Part shown: piece after piece, positions 53,230-62,697 of the stretch | Layout of the letters: each line of letters begins with the position of its first letter | Position numbering within the stretch: the stretch's first letter is position 1 | From: DATBAT01 sp963824805 | Lineage (GTDB): Bacteria; Acidobacteriota; Terriglobia; Terriglobales; Acidobacteriaceae | Assembly (NCBI GenBank): GCA_963824805.1 | Contig: CAWGQZ010000072.1 | Coordinates: 25,796-89,795, forward strand | Direction of reading: 5' to 3' | DNA length: 64,000 nt | Notes under the pieces: generated by a model | What the model saw: the letters and a program-made list of their open reading frames with translations, nothing else | The model's database searches: none | What the model was told of the DNA's origin: nothing | Position numbers and translations under genes: made by a program

Positions 53230-54573
53230 TCATCTCGCTTCTTGGATCGCCGCGCGCAGTTCCTGAACTGCCCAGCTAACCTCTGCTTCGGTAATGACAG
53301 CAGGAGGGGCCAGCAGCAGATGGTCGCCGGAGGTCCCGTCGATGCAGCCTTGCATGGGGTAGACCAGCAGGCCACGGGCGAAGGCGGCTTGTCCGACTTT
53401 GGCGGCGAAGTTGAGATCGGGGGGAAACGGGCGCTTGCTGGCTCTGTCGGCCACGAACTCCAGTCCCCAGAGCAGGCCGATGCCGCGGACGTCACCCACC
53501 GCCTTCAGGTCGCGAAGGCTCTCCAGGGACGAGCGCAGCGTGGTGGCTATGCTGCCGGCCTTTTCAGAGTCCGCGGCCTGCACCAGATTTTGTGACTTTA
53601 GAACCTTTAGTACCGCACGGCCCGCCGCGAGAGAAATCGGGTGGGCGTTGTAGGTGAAGCCGTGGAGAAAGGCGCCCGATCCGGAAATGATGGCCTGAGT
53701 CACTTTCTTGCTGGCAATCACCGCGCCTAAGGGGGCGTAGCCACTGGAGAGTCCCTTGGCGGCGACCAGGATGTCGGGGGCTACGTTCCAGTGGTCGACG
53801 GCAAAGTTGCGGCCGGTCCGGCCCATGCCGGTCATCACCTCGTCCGCTATAAACAGCAGCCCTTGCTCGCGGCAGATTTCCGAGATGCTGTGCAAGTATC
53901 CGGGCGGAGGCAGGGCCGCGCCGAGAGTTGCTCCACTTACCGGTTCGCAAATGAAGGCCGCGGCTTCGCCGTCCGCGGCGTTGATGGCATCGGACAATTC
54001 CCGCGCGTATTCCTGTCCGCAGTTGCGGCAGCCATCACTGCAATCTTTCTCGCAACGGTAGCAGTAAGGGATTCCGATGTGCGCGAACTCGCGCACCATG
54101 GGCAAATAGATTTCGCGGCGCCGCTTGTTGCCGGAGACCGATAGCGCGCCGAGAGTCGATCCGTGATAGCTCTGAGTGCGGCTCAGGATTTGATGGCGCT
54201 TGGGTTGGCCGGCCTCCACCTGATATTGACGGGCTAGTTTGAGCGCGGTTTCGATTGCTTCTGACCCGCCGCTGGTGAAGTAGACGGCTCCTTCGCGAAA
54301 GTTCTCCCCCGCGAATTCCAAAAGTTCTCTCGCGTAGTCTTCGGCAACCGGGGTGGTGAACTGGCTGCTGTGCACGAACTCCAGTTGCTTTGCCTGTTCC
54401 GACATCGCGGCAGCGATCCCTGCGGCTCCGTGGCCGATGAAGTTCACTGCAGCCGAACCGGAGAAATCCAGGTAGCGCTTGCCGCTAGCGTCGTGGACGT
54501 AGACGGCTTCGCCGCGGACCGCGGTAGGGAAGGTTTTGCGGAAGGAACGGAGAAAGACGGCTGAGTCAGGCAC
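53230..54573 (-). CDS. Class III PLP aminotransferase
   Basis: The fold is that of omega-amino acid:pyruvate or acetylornithine-type aminotransferases. The PLP Lys lies in DILVAAKGLSSGYAPLGAVI. Other marks are YFTSGGSEAIETALKLAR, SYHGSTLGALSVSGNK, EPVSGATLGAALPPPGYLHS and LLFIADEVMTGMGRTG. An insert between residues 170 and 190 has CYRCEKDCSDGCRNCG, a five-Cys cluster seen in one subfamily with an unclear role. Substrate unknown. It is the first gene in a minus-strand set with CDP-alcohol transferase and GtrA genes. Confidence 0.9.
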   Translation of the reverse strand: MPDSAVFLRSFRKTFPTAVRGEAVYVHDASGKRYLDFSGSAAVNFIGHGAAGIAAAMSEQAKQLEFVHSSQFTTPVAEDYARELLEFAGENFREGAVYFTSGGSEAIETALKLARQYQVEAGQPKRHQILSRTQSYHGSTLGALSVSGNKRRREIYLPMVREFAHIGIPYCYRCEKDCSDGCRNCGQEYARELSDAINAADGEAAAFICEPVSGATLGAALPPPGYLHSISEICREQGLLFIADEVMTGMGRTGRNFAVDHWNVAPDILVAAKGLSSGYAPLGAVIASKKVTQAIISGSGAFLHGFTYNAHPISLAAGRAVLKVLKSQNLVQAADSEKAGSIATTLRSSLESLRDLKAVGDVRGIGLLWGLEFVADRASKRPFPPDLNFAAKVGQAAFARGLLVYPMQGCIDGTSGDHLLLAPPAVITEAEVSWAVQELRAAIQEAR

Positions 54574-54754
54574 GAACCGGATTATCCGGGGAGGAGTGAA
54601 GGACTGTCAAAAAGCACGTCTTTAGTCACAGAGGGCGCAAAGGACAGAGGGCGTATAGAATGAGGCGAATCCACGCCTTTCGCGTCGTCGCTTGACAGGA
54701 AAACTGCCGGGCAGCGACACTGCTCGGTCATCAACAAGTCTCCGCGGAGAGTTC

Positions 54755-56092
54755 ATGATCCGAAAAGCGTTGGTTCTATTTACTTGCCTTACTTCTACCC
54801 TGGCGTTCTCCCAGGCAACTACTCCTGCCAAGACAACTTACATTCTTGCAGGCCGTTTATTTGATGCCACAAACGAAAGTGTTCGTGAGAACCAAGTGGT
54901 TGTTATTGAGGGTGAGCGGATCAAGACGGTGGCGTCGGCGGCGAGTGTGAAGATTCCGGCAGGTGCGACTGTGGTCGATCTTTCAAAAGCTACGGTGCTA
55001 CCGGGATTGATCGACTGTCATACCCACCTCGGATCCCGTTCCGACCGATACGATGAAATTTACGACTTCAAAATGACGCCGTTCGACAGTGCCTTCTCCG
55101 GCGTCGTTAACGCACGTAAGACTTTGGAAGCGGGATTTACCACGGTGCGGGATGTCGGTTCGCTGCCCTTTCTCGCAGTCGATTTGCGGAATGCGATCAA
55201 TGAAGGCTATGTGCCCGGCCCTCGGATCGTGGCCAGCGGGCCAGGCATTTCGATTACCGGCGGGCATGGCGATCTGAACAATTATTCTCCGCAGACGCGG
55301 GTCACGATGTTTCCGGAGGAACGCGACTATGGTATCGCCGACGGAGCTGACCAGCTTCGGCAAACTATTCGCGCGCAGGCGAAGTACGGGGTCGACGTCA
55401 TCAAGATCCTTGCGACGGGTGGGGTGCTCTCTAAGGGCGACAAGCCTGGAGCCCCACAATACACGTTGGAAGAATTAAGAGTGGCGGCTGAAACTGCGCA
55501 TATGACTGGACGTAAGATCGCGGCGCATGCTCATGGAGCGGAGGGAATCAAGAATTCCATTCTGGCGGGGATTGATTCCATCGAACATGCCAGCCTGGTC
55601 GACGATGAGGGCATCCGCCTGGCAAAGGAACACGGCACATACTTTGTGATGGATATCTATAACGACGACTACATTCTGAACGAGGCTCCAAAGTTTGGTC
55701 TGTCCCAGGAAAAGGTCGACAAAGAGCGCGGCGTGGGGCGATTGCAGCGTGAGAATTTCGAGAAGGCATTCAAGGCGGGAGTGAAGATGGCGTTTGGCAC
55801 CGATGCTGGAGTTTATCCGCACGGCGAGAATGCCAAGCAGTTTTCCTACATGGTGAAATATGGAATGTCGCCGGCGCAGGCGATTCGCGCGGCTACGTTC
55901 AATGCTGCTGATTTGATTGGACGCTCGCAGGACGTGGGTACGATTGAAGCTGGGAAGTATGCCGACATCATTGCAGTTGAGAGTGATCCCATGGCGGATG
56001 TGCGGGCTTTGGAACACGTTAGTTTTGTGATGAAGGGTGGCGCGGTGGTTAAGGATGCGCGGAGCGGGGTGCATCCGGTTTCCGGAAAATAG
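54755..56092 (+). CDS. Secreted amidohydrolase (Xaa-Pro dipeptidase-like)
   Basis: A signal peptide (IRKALVLFTCLTSTLAFSQA) is followed by an amidohydrolase of the imidazolonepropionase/prolidase-like group. The binuclear metal site is intact: LIDCHTHLG, then the bridging Lys in VIKILATGGVLSKGD, HAHG, IEHAS and FGTDAGVYPHG. The length of 446 fits. The ATG at 54755 gives the signal peptide; the upstream frame to 54692 is not coding. Acidobacteria carry many paralogues, probably for scavenging cyclic or acylated amino acids. It runs in the same direction as murJ, 158 bases later. Confidence 0.9.
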   Translation: MIRKALVLFTCLTSTLAFSQATTPAKTTYILAGRLFDATNESVRENQVVVIEGERIKTVASAASVKIPAGATVVDLSKATVLPGLIDCHTHLGSRSDRYDEIYDFKMTPFDSAFSGVVNARKTLEAGFTTVRDVGSLPFLAVDLRNAINEGYVPGPRIVASGPGISITGGHGDLNNYSPQTRVTMFPEERDYGIADGADQLRQTIRAQAKYGVDVIKILATGGVLSKGDKPGAPQYTLEELRVAAETAHMTGRKIAAHAHGAEGIKNSILAGIDSIEHASLVDDEGIRLAKEHGTYFVMDIYNDDYILNEAPKFGLSQEKVDKERGVGRLQRENFEKAFKAGVKMAFGTDAGVYPHGENAKQFSYMVKYGMSPAQAIRAATFNAADLIGRSQDVGTIEAGKYADIIAVESDPMADVRALEHVSFVMKGGAVVKDARSGVHPVSGK

Positions 56093-56250
56093 CTTGCTAG
56101 ATTTTCCGGGTAGGGTGAAAACACAGGGTCCTTCGACTTCGCTCGGGATGTCAATTTGATTTACCAATGGAAGGAAGCAGCGGATCGTTACGAATTTGAA
56201 CCAACCATCGTAACCAAGCTGGGCTCTTTTCCCGTGTAAAATCGCTGATA

Positions 56251-57909
56251 GTGGCGGAACCCTCTTCTTCAGCAAATCCTTTCAGTCCGTTTTCGCGGGC
56301 CCTACGACTACTCCGTCCATCCCACCAGCACAGCGCATTCTCCGCCACGGTGTTGCTGATGGTGATGGTGATGTTGTCGCGAATTATTGGCTACGTACGC
56401 GAGCTTTACATTGCATGGGCGTTCGGGGCCAACAAGATGACCGACGCTTACAACGCCGGGTTCACCATCCCTGATTGGGTCAATTATCTGGTGGCCGGAG
56501 GCACCGCCTCGATCACTTTTGTTTCGATTTACAGCCGCTTCCTGGCGGAGAAGCGCGAAGCCGACGCGCAGAAGACCTTTTCCATCATCATCACGGTCAT
56601 GACTTCGGTGCTGCTGGTTGGAATTGCTCTGGCCGAAATTTTCACTCCGCAATTGAATCACTGGATGTTTGGCGGGTTCAACGAATCACAACTCGCCCTC
56701 TGCAATCACCTGACCCGGATCCTGCTGCCGGCGCAAATATTCTTTTACGTCGGCGGAGTAGTTTCAGCGGTGTTGCTGACGCATCGTTTGTTTTTGCTTC
56801 CAGCACTCGGTCCGTTGATCTACAACCTATTCATCATCTTGTCGGGGGTGCTGTTCTCGCGACAATTGGGAATAGCATCGCTGGCTTATGGCGCGGTTGC
56901 CGGCGCGTTTCTCGGCATCTTTCTGATCAGCGCCATTGGTGCGGCGAGAAAGGGAATCGGCTATCACATCTCTTTCGAAGTGAAAAATCCTGCCTTTCGG
57001 GAGTGGGTGAGGCTTTCTGTGCCGCTGATGGTTGGCGTTTCGCTGGTCAGCGCCGACGACTGGATTCTGCGCCACTTTGCTTCTGATTCCGCGGGCGCCA
57101 TAAGCCGACTCAACTATGCCAAGCGGCTGTTTCTGGTGCCGATTGCAGTACTGGGCCAGGCAGCGGGGCAGGCTTCGTTTCCATTTTTTGCGCGTCTGTA
57201 TGGGGAAAAGCGGTTTAAGGAATTCGCCGGCACCGTAAACAACTCCGTTTCGCGGCTGGCTTCACTCTCGTTGCTGGCGAGCGGATTCATGATTAGCGCG
57301 GCGCTGCCTTTGATCGACCTGGCATATCGGCGCGGACACTTCCAATTCCTCGATTCCCAGGTCACAGCCCTCTACTTCTCGTGGTTCTCAATATCGTTAG
57401 CGCTGTGGGCGGCGCAGTCGCTTTACGCAAGGGCCTACTACGCTTCCGGCAACACCTTGATTCCCATGCTGGCTACGACTTTGATATTCGTCGCCTCGCT
57501 ACCCATGTATGCCGGATTGCATCGGGCCCTCGATACTACCGGTCTGGCGATTGCCTCCGATATCGGGATCACTATAAATTGTGTGGCGATTGCATTGCTG
57601 CTTCACCGCCGCGGACTGGTGCCGTTTAGTGGGTTGCATTGGGCCGAACTTGGCAAGACGGCGATCACTACTGTCGTCGCTTCCGCGTTGGCCTACAAAG
57701 TGGGAAGTCTGGTGAAGCTCGTGGGCGGCCGGGTAGCAGACCTGGAATCCTTGGCGCTCACCACCATGACATTTTCTGGGGCGGTCGCCGCCGGGCTCTG
57801 GATCACAAAGTCGAAACTGCTAGACGACTTGCGCCGGCGAAAACCCGCAATCGATTCGGAAGCAGCCGAACAACAAGCGGAGACTTCGGGCGCGGGAGTC
57901 GAATCCTGA
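56251..57909 (+). CDS. murJ: Lipid II flippase MurJ
   Basis: MurJ moves lipid II across the inner membrane for peptidoglycan synthesis. Fourteen hydrophobic helices can be counted over 552 residues. Landmarks are ATVLLMVMVMLSRIIGYVRE with the conserved Arg, FGANKMTDAYNAGFTIPDWV (family AD-F-A-P), then NYLVAGGTASITFVSIYSRF, GAISRLNYAKRLFLVPIAVL, and QSLYARAYYASGNTLIPMLA. It starts with GTG at 56251; no ATG is better placed. No other mur genes are adjacent. The C-terminal tail is Glu/Gln-rich. Confidence 0.93.
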   Translation: MAEPSSSANPFSPFSRALRLLRPSHQHSAFSATVLLMVMVMLSRIIGYVRELYIAWAFGANKMTDAYNAGFTIPDWVNYLVAGGTASITFVSIYSRFLAEKREADAQKTFSIIITVMTSVLLVGIALAEIFTPQLNHWMFGGFNESQLALCNHLTRILLPAQIFFYVGGVVSAVLLTHRLFLLPALGPLIYNLFIILSGVLFSRQLGIASLAYGAVAGAFLGIFLISAIGAARKGIGYHISFEVKNPAFREWVRLSVPLMVGVSLVSADDWILRHFASDSAGAISRLNYAKRLFLVPIAVLGQAAGQASFPFFARLYGEKRFKEFAGTVNNSVSRLASLSLLASGFMISAALPLIDLAYRRGHFQFLDSQVTALYFSWFSISLALWAAQSLYARAYYASGNTLIPMLATTLIFVASLPMYAGLHRALDTTGLAIASDIGITINCVAIALLLHRRGLVPFSGLHWAELGKTAITTVVASALAYKVGSLVKLVGGRVADLESLALTTMTFSGAVAAGLWITKSKLLDDLRRRKPAIDSEAAEQQAETSGAGVES

Positions 57910-57928
57910 TTTGGCGCTAACAAGGTCG

Positions 57929-57979
57929 CAAGCCTCAAAGAAGCGGCAACCCGGTCGTTGCACGCTCATTTGAGGCTTG
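57929..57979 (+). terminator. Long hairpin after murJ
   Basis: CAAGCCTCAAA (57929-57939) pairs perfectly with TTTGAGGCTTG (57969-57979), with a nested GCAAC/GTTGC stem. It begins 20 bases after the murJ stop. No immediate T-run, so a processing or stability role is also possible. Confidence 0.5.
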
Positions 57980-58206
57980 GAAACGGAGAGGAAACTTTGT
58001 TTTTGTCCCGGGTTTTGGCACCCGAAACTGTTATAGAAAATCTAAGGCCGTTACCGATCAGGTTCCATCAGGTAATGACTGTATTTTGGGTGTAGTTTTG
58101 TTATGCACAAGTTGTTGAAAATGTGGGCTTCATTTCTGGGCTTCATCTCAATGGTTATCTTGGCAGGTGCGCGAACTATCTGTTTAATCTCGGCAGGAGA
58201 AAAATT

Positions 58207-58884
58207 ATGAGGCTTACGAAACTCACCCTGGCTTTGACGTTTTCGTTGTTCATGGTGGCTTGCAGCAGCAAGCCCTCAGATACAGCTTCCGACAATGACA
58301 CTAAGTCCCCGGACTCATCGGACACGTCTTCAAAGTCCTCGTCGACGATGTCGAAGATGAAGGCTGCGATCTCGAATCCCATGGTTGTACCGGCTGGGAC
58401 CGTGCTTACGGTCCGGCTGGGCGAGACGCTAGGTTCGAAGGCCAGCCAATCGGGGCAGGCTTTTTCGGGAACCGTGGCGACGTCCGTGGATGTGGACGGC
58501 AAGACCGCAATACCTTCAGGCTCGACAGTGACAGGGACGGTTGTGCAGGCGGCGCCGCTAGGACGCTTTAAGGGTGGGGCCGTTTTGTCGTTGAAGCTCA
58601 CGTCGGTCAACGTCGACGGAAAGGAGCAAGCCATTCAAACTGCTGCTCTGATTCGCACCGAGAAGGGAAAAGGTAAGCGCACCGCTACGATGATTGGTGG
58701 TGGCGCTGGATTGGGAGCATTGATTGGCGGACTCGCGGGTGGCGGTAAGGGCGCGGCCATTGGAGCTGTCGCCGGAGCCGGCGCGGGCACGGCCGGCACA
58801 GCGTACACCGGAAACAAGGAAATTGTGCTGCCGGCGGAATCCGCTGTTTCGTTTAAATTGCAGGAGGCTTTGGAAGTTAAGTAA
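58207..58884 (+). CDS. Glycine-zipper lipoprotein
   Basis: The leader LTKLTLALTFSLFMVACSSK has a lipobox (VAC, Cys20). A Ser/Asp/Lys-rich linker follows, then a beta domain with VPAGTVLTVRLGETLGSKAS, AIPSGSTVTGTVVQAAPLGR and VLSLKLTSVNVDG, found in many acidobacterial outer-membrane lipoproteins. A glycine zipper (GGGAGLGALIGGLAGGGKGA, continuing AAIGAVAGAGAGTAG) comes next, and the protein ends VSFKLQEALEVK. GCAGGAG before the ATG at 58207 fixes the start. It is probably an envelope structural protein. Confidence 0.8.
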   Translation: MRLTKLTLALTFSLFMVACSSKPSDTASDNDTKSPDSSDTSSKSSSTMSKMKAAISNPMVVPAGTVLTVRLGETLGSKASQSGQAFSGTVATSVDVDGKTAIPSGSTVTGTVVQAAPLGRFKGGAVLSLKLTSVNVDGKEQAIQTAALIRTEKGKGKRTATMIGGGAGLGALIGGLAGGGKGAAIGAVAGAGAGTAGTAYTGNKEIVLPAESAVSFKLQEALEVK

Positions 58885-58923
58885 GCGCTGCCATCGTGTC
58901 CTTGGTGCGTGTATGACGCGTTT

Positions 58924-58942
58924 AACCACTAAGGACACGAAG
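58924..58942. repeat. Half copy of the 17431 palindrome
   Basis: AACCACTAAGGACACGAAGG matches one arm of the 86-base palindrome at 17431. No inverted partner is nearby. It lies in the 156-base gap between the lipoprotein and kbl. Confidence 0.45.
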
Positions 58943-59040
58943 GTGCGCGAAATAAAATCCACGACGTTTTAATTTCGACCGCTTCAATTCTCTCGCATCC
59001 CCATCTAGACTGATTGGTTGCCCTCATCTCTGGAGAGTCT

Positions 59041-59790
59041 ATGTCTACCCATCGCACGAATCCTCTTTCTTATTTGTCTGATCAGTTGCTGGAAATAAAA
59101 ACCAAGGGCACCTATTTCCGTCTGCGCGTGCTCGAAGATGAGCAGGCTGCCGAGTGTACGTTCGACGGCAAAAAAGTCATCAACCTGGCGTCGAACAATT
59201 ATCTCGGGCTGACGACCCACCCCAAGCTGCGCGAAGCGGCGTTAGAGGCTACCCGCAAGTACGGTGTGGGTTCTGGTGCGGTGCGGACCATTGCCGGGAC
59301 GATGAAGATCCACATGGAATTGGAAGAGAAGATTGCGCGCTTCAAGAATGTAGAGGCATGCGTCGTATTTCAGTCGGGATTCGCGGCCAATGCGGGCACC
59401 GTGTCAGCTGTGCTCGGCAAAGACGATTTCATTATTTCGGATAGTCTGAATCACGCTTCGATTATCGATGGCGCGCGGCTGTCGCGGGCGAAAATTCTGG
59501 TTTTCCGGCACAAGGACATCTCGCATGCCGAGGAGCAGCTGGCGAGTGTGAAAGATCAGCCGGGTAAGAAATTGCTTATTAGCGACGGCGTTTTTTCCAT
59601 GGACGGCGATATTGGTCAGCTTCCGGGTCTGTGTGCCCTGGCTGAAAAGTACGGCGCAATCATGATGGTGGACGATGCGCATGCGTCCGGAGTGCTCGGC
59701 CGCAACGGACGCGGCACGGTGGACCACTTCGATGTGCACGGCAGGGTCGATATCCAGGTAGGAACGTTGTCGAAGGCGATCGGAGCGCGA
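59041..59790 (+). CDS. kbl: 2-amino-3-ketobutyrate CoA ligase, 3' part replaced
   Basis: Glycine C-acetyltransferase (Kbl) cleaves 2-amino-3-ketobutyrate with CoA to glycine and acetyl-CoA. The alpha-oxoamine synthase fold is clear through residue 250: INLASNNYLGLTTHPKLREA, GSGAVRTIAGTMKIHMELEE, FQSGFAANAGTVSAVLGKDD, DSLNHASIIDGARLSRA, MVDDAHASGVLGRNGRG and VGTLSKAIGA, which contains the PLP Lys. In relatives the next residues are LGGYV-like. Here the sequence turns abruptly to RESGQGSSSTTRAQ and unlike DNA, although the frame stays open to 59952. About 150 residues are lost. Good ribosome site (TGGAGAGTCT) before the ATG at 59041. Confidence 0.9.
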
Positions 59791-59795
59791 GAAAG
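59778..59795. other. Breakpoint between two unlike genomes
   Basis: To the left, codons keep the kbl reading and moderate G+C. To the right, the frame of a PEGA-like protein is open in a different phase (EKAARDRAAQLEPKLSRLTI), with higher G+C and myxobacteria-type proteins. The two readings meet within a few bases of GGAGCGCGAG. No inverted or direct repeat was seen at the join. Confidence 0.7.
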
Positions 59796-60493
59796 CGGCC
59801 AGGGATCGAGCAGCACAACTCGAGCCCAAACTGTCGCGATTGACGATAGAGGTGCGAGGCAATGCGCGCGCTCTCACGGTGTCCCGCAATGGCGTCGCGA
59901 TGAGCGAAGCCACCTGGGGAACGGCCAATCCCATCGACCCGGGCACCTATGAATTTGAGGCCAAGGCCCCAGGTCGTCAGGCTTGGAGGTCGACGGTGAC
60001 GGTAGCGCCCAACGGCGCGAAAGTCGTGGTCACCGTGCCCGAGCTCACGCCCACGAGCCCGGTGTCGACAGCTGCCTCCCGAAGCATCGGCTGTGAAGAC
60101 GACGCCCCCCTCCAGCAAGCAGATGACGCGGCGTCGGCGCACGCCGACGCGCAAGCGAACCCCGGGAGCACCCAACGCATTCTGGCCATCGTGGGGGCCG
60201 GCGTGGGGGTCGCTCTTTTAACAGGCTCGGCCGTTTACGTCGGGAAGGCCAAGTCGACCAACGATGAATCCTATCAACATGGGAACTGCACGGGGAATGC
60301 GTGCAGTCCGGATGGGCTCCCTGTTCGTCAACTGGCATCCTCGCAGGCGCGGACGGCGACCATCCTGTTCGGCGTGGGCACGGCAGCGCTCGTCGGCGGC
60401 GCGGTGCTCTGGTTCACAGCGCCGAAAGCGGAGCCCGTTACGGTAGGGCTAAGCTTCGGGCCCCAACAGATTGCGGTGACGGGCACATGGTGA
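59783..60493 (+). CDS. PEGA-like membrane protein, N-terminus lost at the breakpoint
   Basis: Read from the breakpoint, the frame gives EKAARDRAAQLEPKLSRLTI and then EVRGNARALTVSRNGVAMSE, NPIDPGTYEFEAKAPGRQAW, a PEGA-like beta domain common in Polyangia. Two membrane helices follow (ILAIVGAGVGVALLTGSAVY and TATILFGVGTAALVGGAVLW), separated by a short loop with two Cys, and a final strand. In myxobacteria such domains follow TPR or kinase segments; here any such part is missing. The TTG at 59840 is an internal codon, not a start. Gene overlaps the next start by 7 bases. Confidence 0.7.
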   Translation, partial: EREKAARDRAAQLEPKLSRLTIEVRGNARALTVSRNGVAMSEATWGTANPIDPGTYEFEAKAPGRQAWRSTVTVAPNGAKVVVTVPELTPTSPVSTAASRSIGCEDDAPLQQADDAASAHADAQANPGSTQRILAIVGAGVGVALLTGSAVYVGKAKSTNDESYQHGNCTGNACSPDGLPVRQLASSQARTATILFGVGTAALVGGAVLWFTAPKAEPVTVGLSFGPQQIAVTGTW

Positions 60494-62433
60494 TCATGGG
60501 GCCGAGCTTGCGAATCGCACGATGGCTCCTGGTCGCCGGCTTGGTTGCGACCCAGGTAGGCTGCGGAACCTTGCTGGGGATCGAGGACGGATACTTGGAC
60601 GACGGCGGTGCGGTTCTAGCTGACGCGAGCGTCGACGCGCGGCCTTTGGATGCTCGCATCGATTCGCCGAGCGATCGAACGTCGGGCAACGACGTCGCGG
60701 ATGTCTCGCGCGATGCGAAAGATGCCTCGGTGGTCGGCGATGAGCTCGGTGAGCCCCCCGACGCGAGTTTAGCCGAGGAGGCCGGTGCGATCGGAGTCGA
60801 TGCGGCAAAGCAAGGCGATGCCACGACGGACGCGGTTGCTGATGCGGAAATGCGCTCACTTGCGATGGAGTAGTGCCGGCGGTGGGCGCGGTCTTGCGGG
60901 CTGTGCGGTCACTACGTGTGCAACGCGGATGGCTCGTCCACCTCGTGCCAAGACCCTGGTCTGAACGCGTGCGGCGGGTGTGGGGCGTTGGCCGCAGCAC
61001 CAGATGGTACCTGCGGACAATGTGGCAATACGCGTGCGCTGTGGACAAGAAGTCTGTCTCTTGTAGCGATCCGGGCAAGAATGCCTGCGGTGGTTGCGGC
61101 GTACTTGAGCAATCCTCCGAATACCTCGTGCGGCTCCTGTGGCGACTGGGCATGCGCACCGGACAAGGCGAGCGTGAAGTGCAGCGGTGCGAACGCCAAT
61201 GCCTGCGGCGGGTGCGGGGCGATCACCAACGCGCCGGGCACGCCGTGTGGCCAATGCGGCCAGTACGCTTGCAGCCCCGACAAGTCGACCACGTCGTGCA
61301 GCGACCCCGGCAAGAATGTGTGCGGTGCATGCGGGACGCTGAGCGGCACCTTGGGCGCGGCATGCGGCAGCGGCAATTGCGGCAAACTCGCGTGTTCCAC
61401 CGATGGAAAGTCGCTGGTATGCACGGGCGCGAATCCGAACGCGTGCGGCGGGTGCGCCGCACTCACGCCGGCCGGTGCCGCCCCCAGCGCGAGCTGTGGC
61501 TCGTGCGGTCGTACGTGGATGTGCAACGCCGACAAGGTTTCCCTCTCGTGCGCCGGAACGCCGCCCAACGCTTGCGGGGGGTGTTCGGCCGTCACGGGAA
61601 CTCTCGGCGCCTCATGCGGAAACTGCTCGACCAACGTTTGCGGCAGCGACAAGAATTCGCTGGTCTGCCAAAAGCAATGCACGGGCTCTCAAGTTTGTTA
61701 CAGGGCGCGTGCCGCACAGCCAATTGCACGGGCGTTCCTTGCGGGTCACCGGACGGCATTGGGGGAACGTGCGGTTGCGCAGTAGGCGCTTGCGTGGGGA
61801 ATCTGCAAAACCGCCGACTGCAGCGCTGCGAACAGCTGTGGGCAGGCGGATGGCGTCGGCGGAACGTGCAAGGGTGCGGCGGGACATTGCTCGGCGCCGA
61901 ACCGTCATTGCGTTTGACTCGTGCGTTTGCAACAAGGCCACCCTTTCGTGTCCTGGTGGCGTGACCGCCTGTTCGTCGTGGGATTCCGAGTCCAACGATC
62001 TCAGCACGAAGGATGGATCATCAAAGAGTCTCAAGGTTCGGCTAGCCTGAGTTATTCGGGCGGCCGCTTGGCCATCAACGTCGCGGCCGATGGGGTTCAC
62101 GGTGGTTCTGTGAAGGTCTATGTTCCGCTCGCCCCAGCCCAGCGACAGCCACGCTTCCAACGGCGCGGCGAACGTTTCCAACAAGGTGGTCTCTTTCAAG
62201 GTCGATGCCAGCCCCTACTCTGCATCCCTGGAAGATCACATCGCCCTCTACCCTTCGTTCATCAACGCGAACGGGTCGTATCAGTACGACAGCGACAAAT
62301 ACATCGATCAACCCATCACGTGACCGGCAACGACACCCTCTCGCTCAACCCACAAGAATACCTAGACTTCGAGATAGCCTTTCCATTCGACTACCAAGGG
62401 GTCATCTACATCGACTCTGTTGAGATTCGTTGA
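60487..62433 (+). pseudogene. Cys-rich repeat lipoprotein, heavily frame-broken
   Basis: An ATG at 60487 starts a lipoprotein (RIARWLLVAGLVATQVGCGT, Cys27) with an Asp/Ala-rich linker (ASVDARPLDARIDSPSD), a typical Polyangia surface protein. A stop at 60871 interrupts it, then a block of six repeats with the key NACGGCG, CGxCG and DPGK pattern runs from 60964 to about 61680 (see findings). Beyond it, pieces in three frames continue with CVCNKATLSCPGGVTACSSW, LSYSGGRLAINVAADGVHGG, SFKVDASPYSASLEDHIALY and YQGVIYIDSVEIR, ending at 62433. This C-terminal part looks like a secreted beta-sandwich, possibly carbohydrate-binding. At least five frame changes are needed. Low read quality is the simplest explanation. 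Confidence 0.6.
60964..61680 (+). repeat. Six tandem Cys-rich repeats (~117 bases each)
   Basis: Units start at 60964, 61080, 61198, 61314, 61438 and 61567, each at the Asn of NxCGxC. The first two spacings (116 and 118) sum to 234, exactly two 117-base units, so an inserted and a deleted base cancel there. The core pattern per unit is NACGGCG, a Cys-Gly pair about 17 residues later, and a DK-x-S-x-C segment. Confidence 0.75.
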
Positions 62434-62482
62434 TGCTGGCGCCTCGCCCACGGGCCCTCCCGCGGCGGCGTGCTGCCGATAA

Positions 62483-62656
62483 ACCAACCAGGGAAATGAC
62501 GCCCCGGTGTCACAGGAGTCGTATCGCCCCATCTTGTCGCGAGCGGCGGACGTGCAACTGGTCGATGCGCCATCCCTTCCTCAGGGGGACGATGGATTGC
62601 TCGATGCGTTCCCGGATCTGAAGGTCGAGGATCCTCTCGACGCTCCGGCAAACTAG
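62483..62656 (+). CDS. Doubtful short frame (57 codons)
   Basis: Between the Cys-rich gene and the porin a frame with plausible acidic composition (SQESYRPILSRAADVQLVDA, PSLPQGDDGLLDAFPDLKVE) ends at 62656. It has no start or ribosome site that I trust and may be the frame-shifted tail of a larger unknown gene. Confidence 0.25.
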   Translation, partial: TNQGNDAPVSQESYRPILSRAADVQLVDAPSLPQGDDGLLDAFPDLKVEDPLDAPAN

Positions 62657-62697
62657 ATACGTGCGCTATTGCACGCCAGCACCAGGCTGTCAGGCAT

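Noticed and set aside
60912..61682. 256-codon minus-strand frame in the Cys-rich repeat block
   Set aside because: Mirror of the repeat array, giving a His/Pro/Ala-rich translation.
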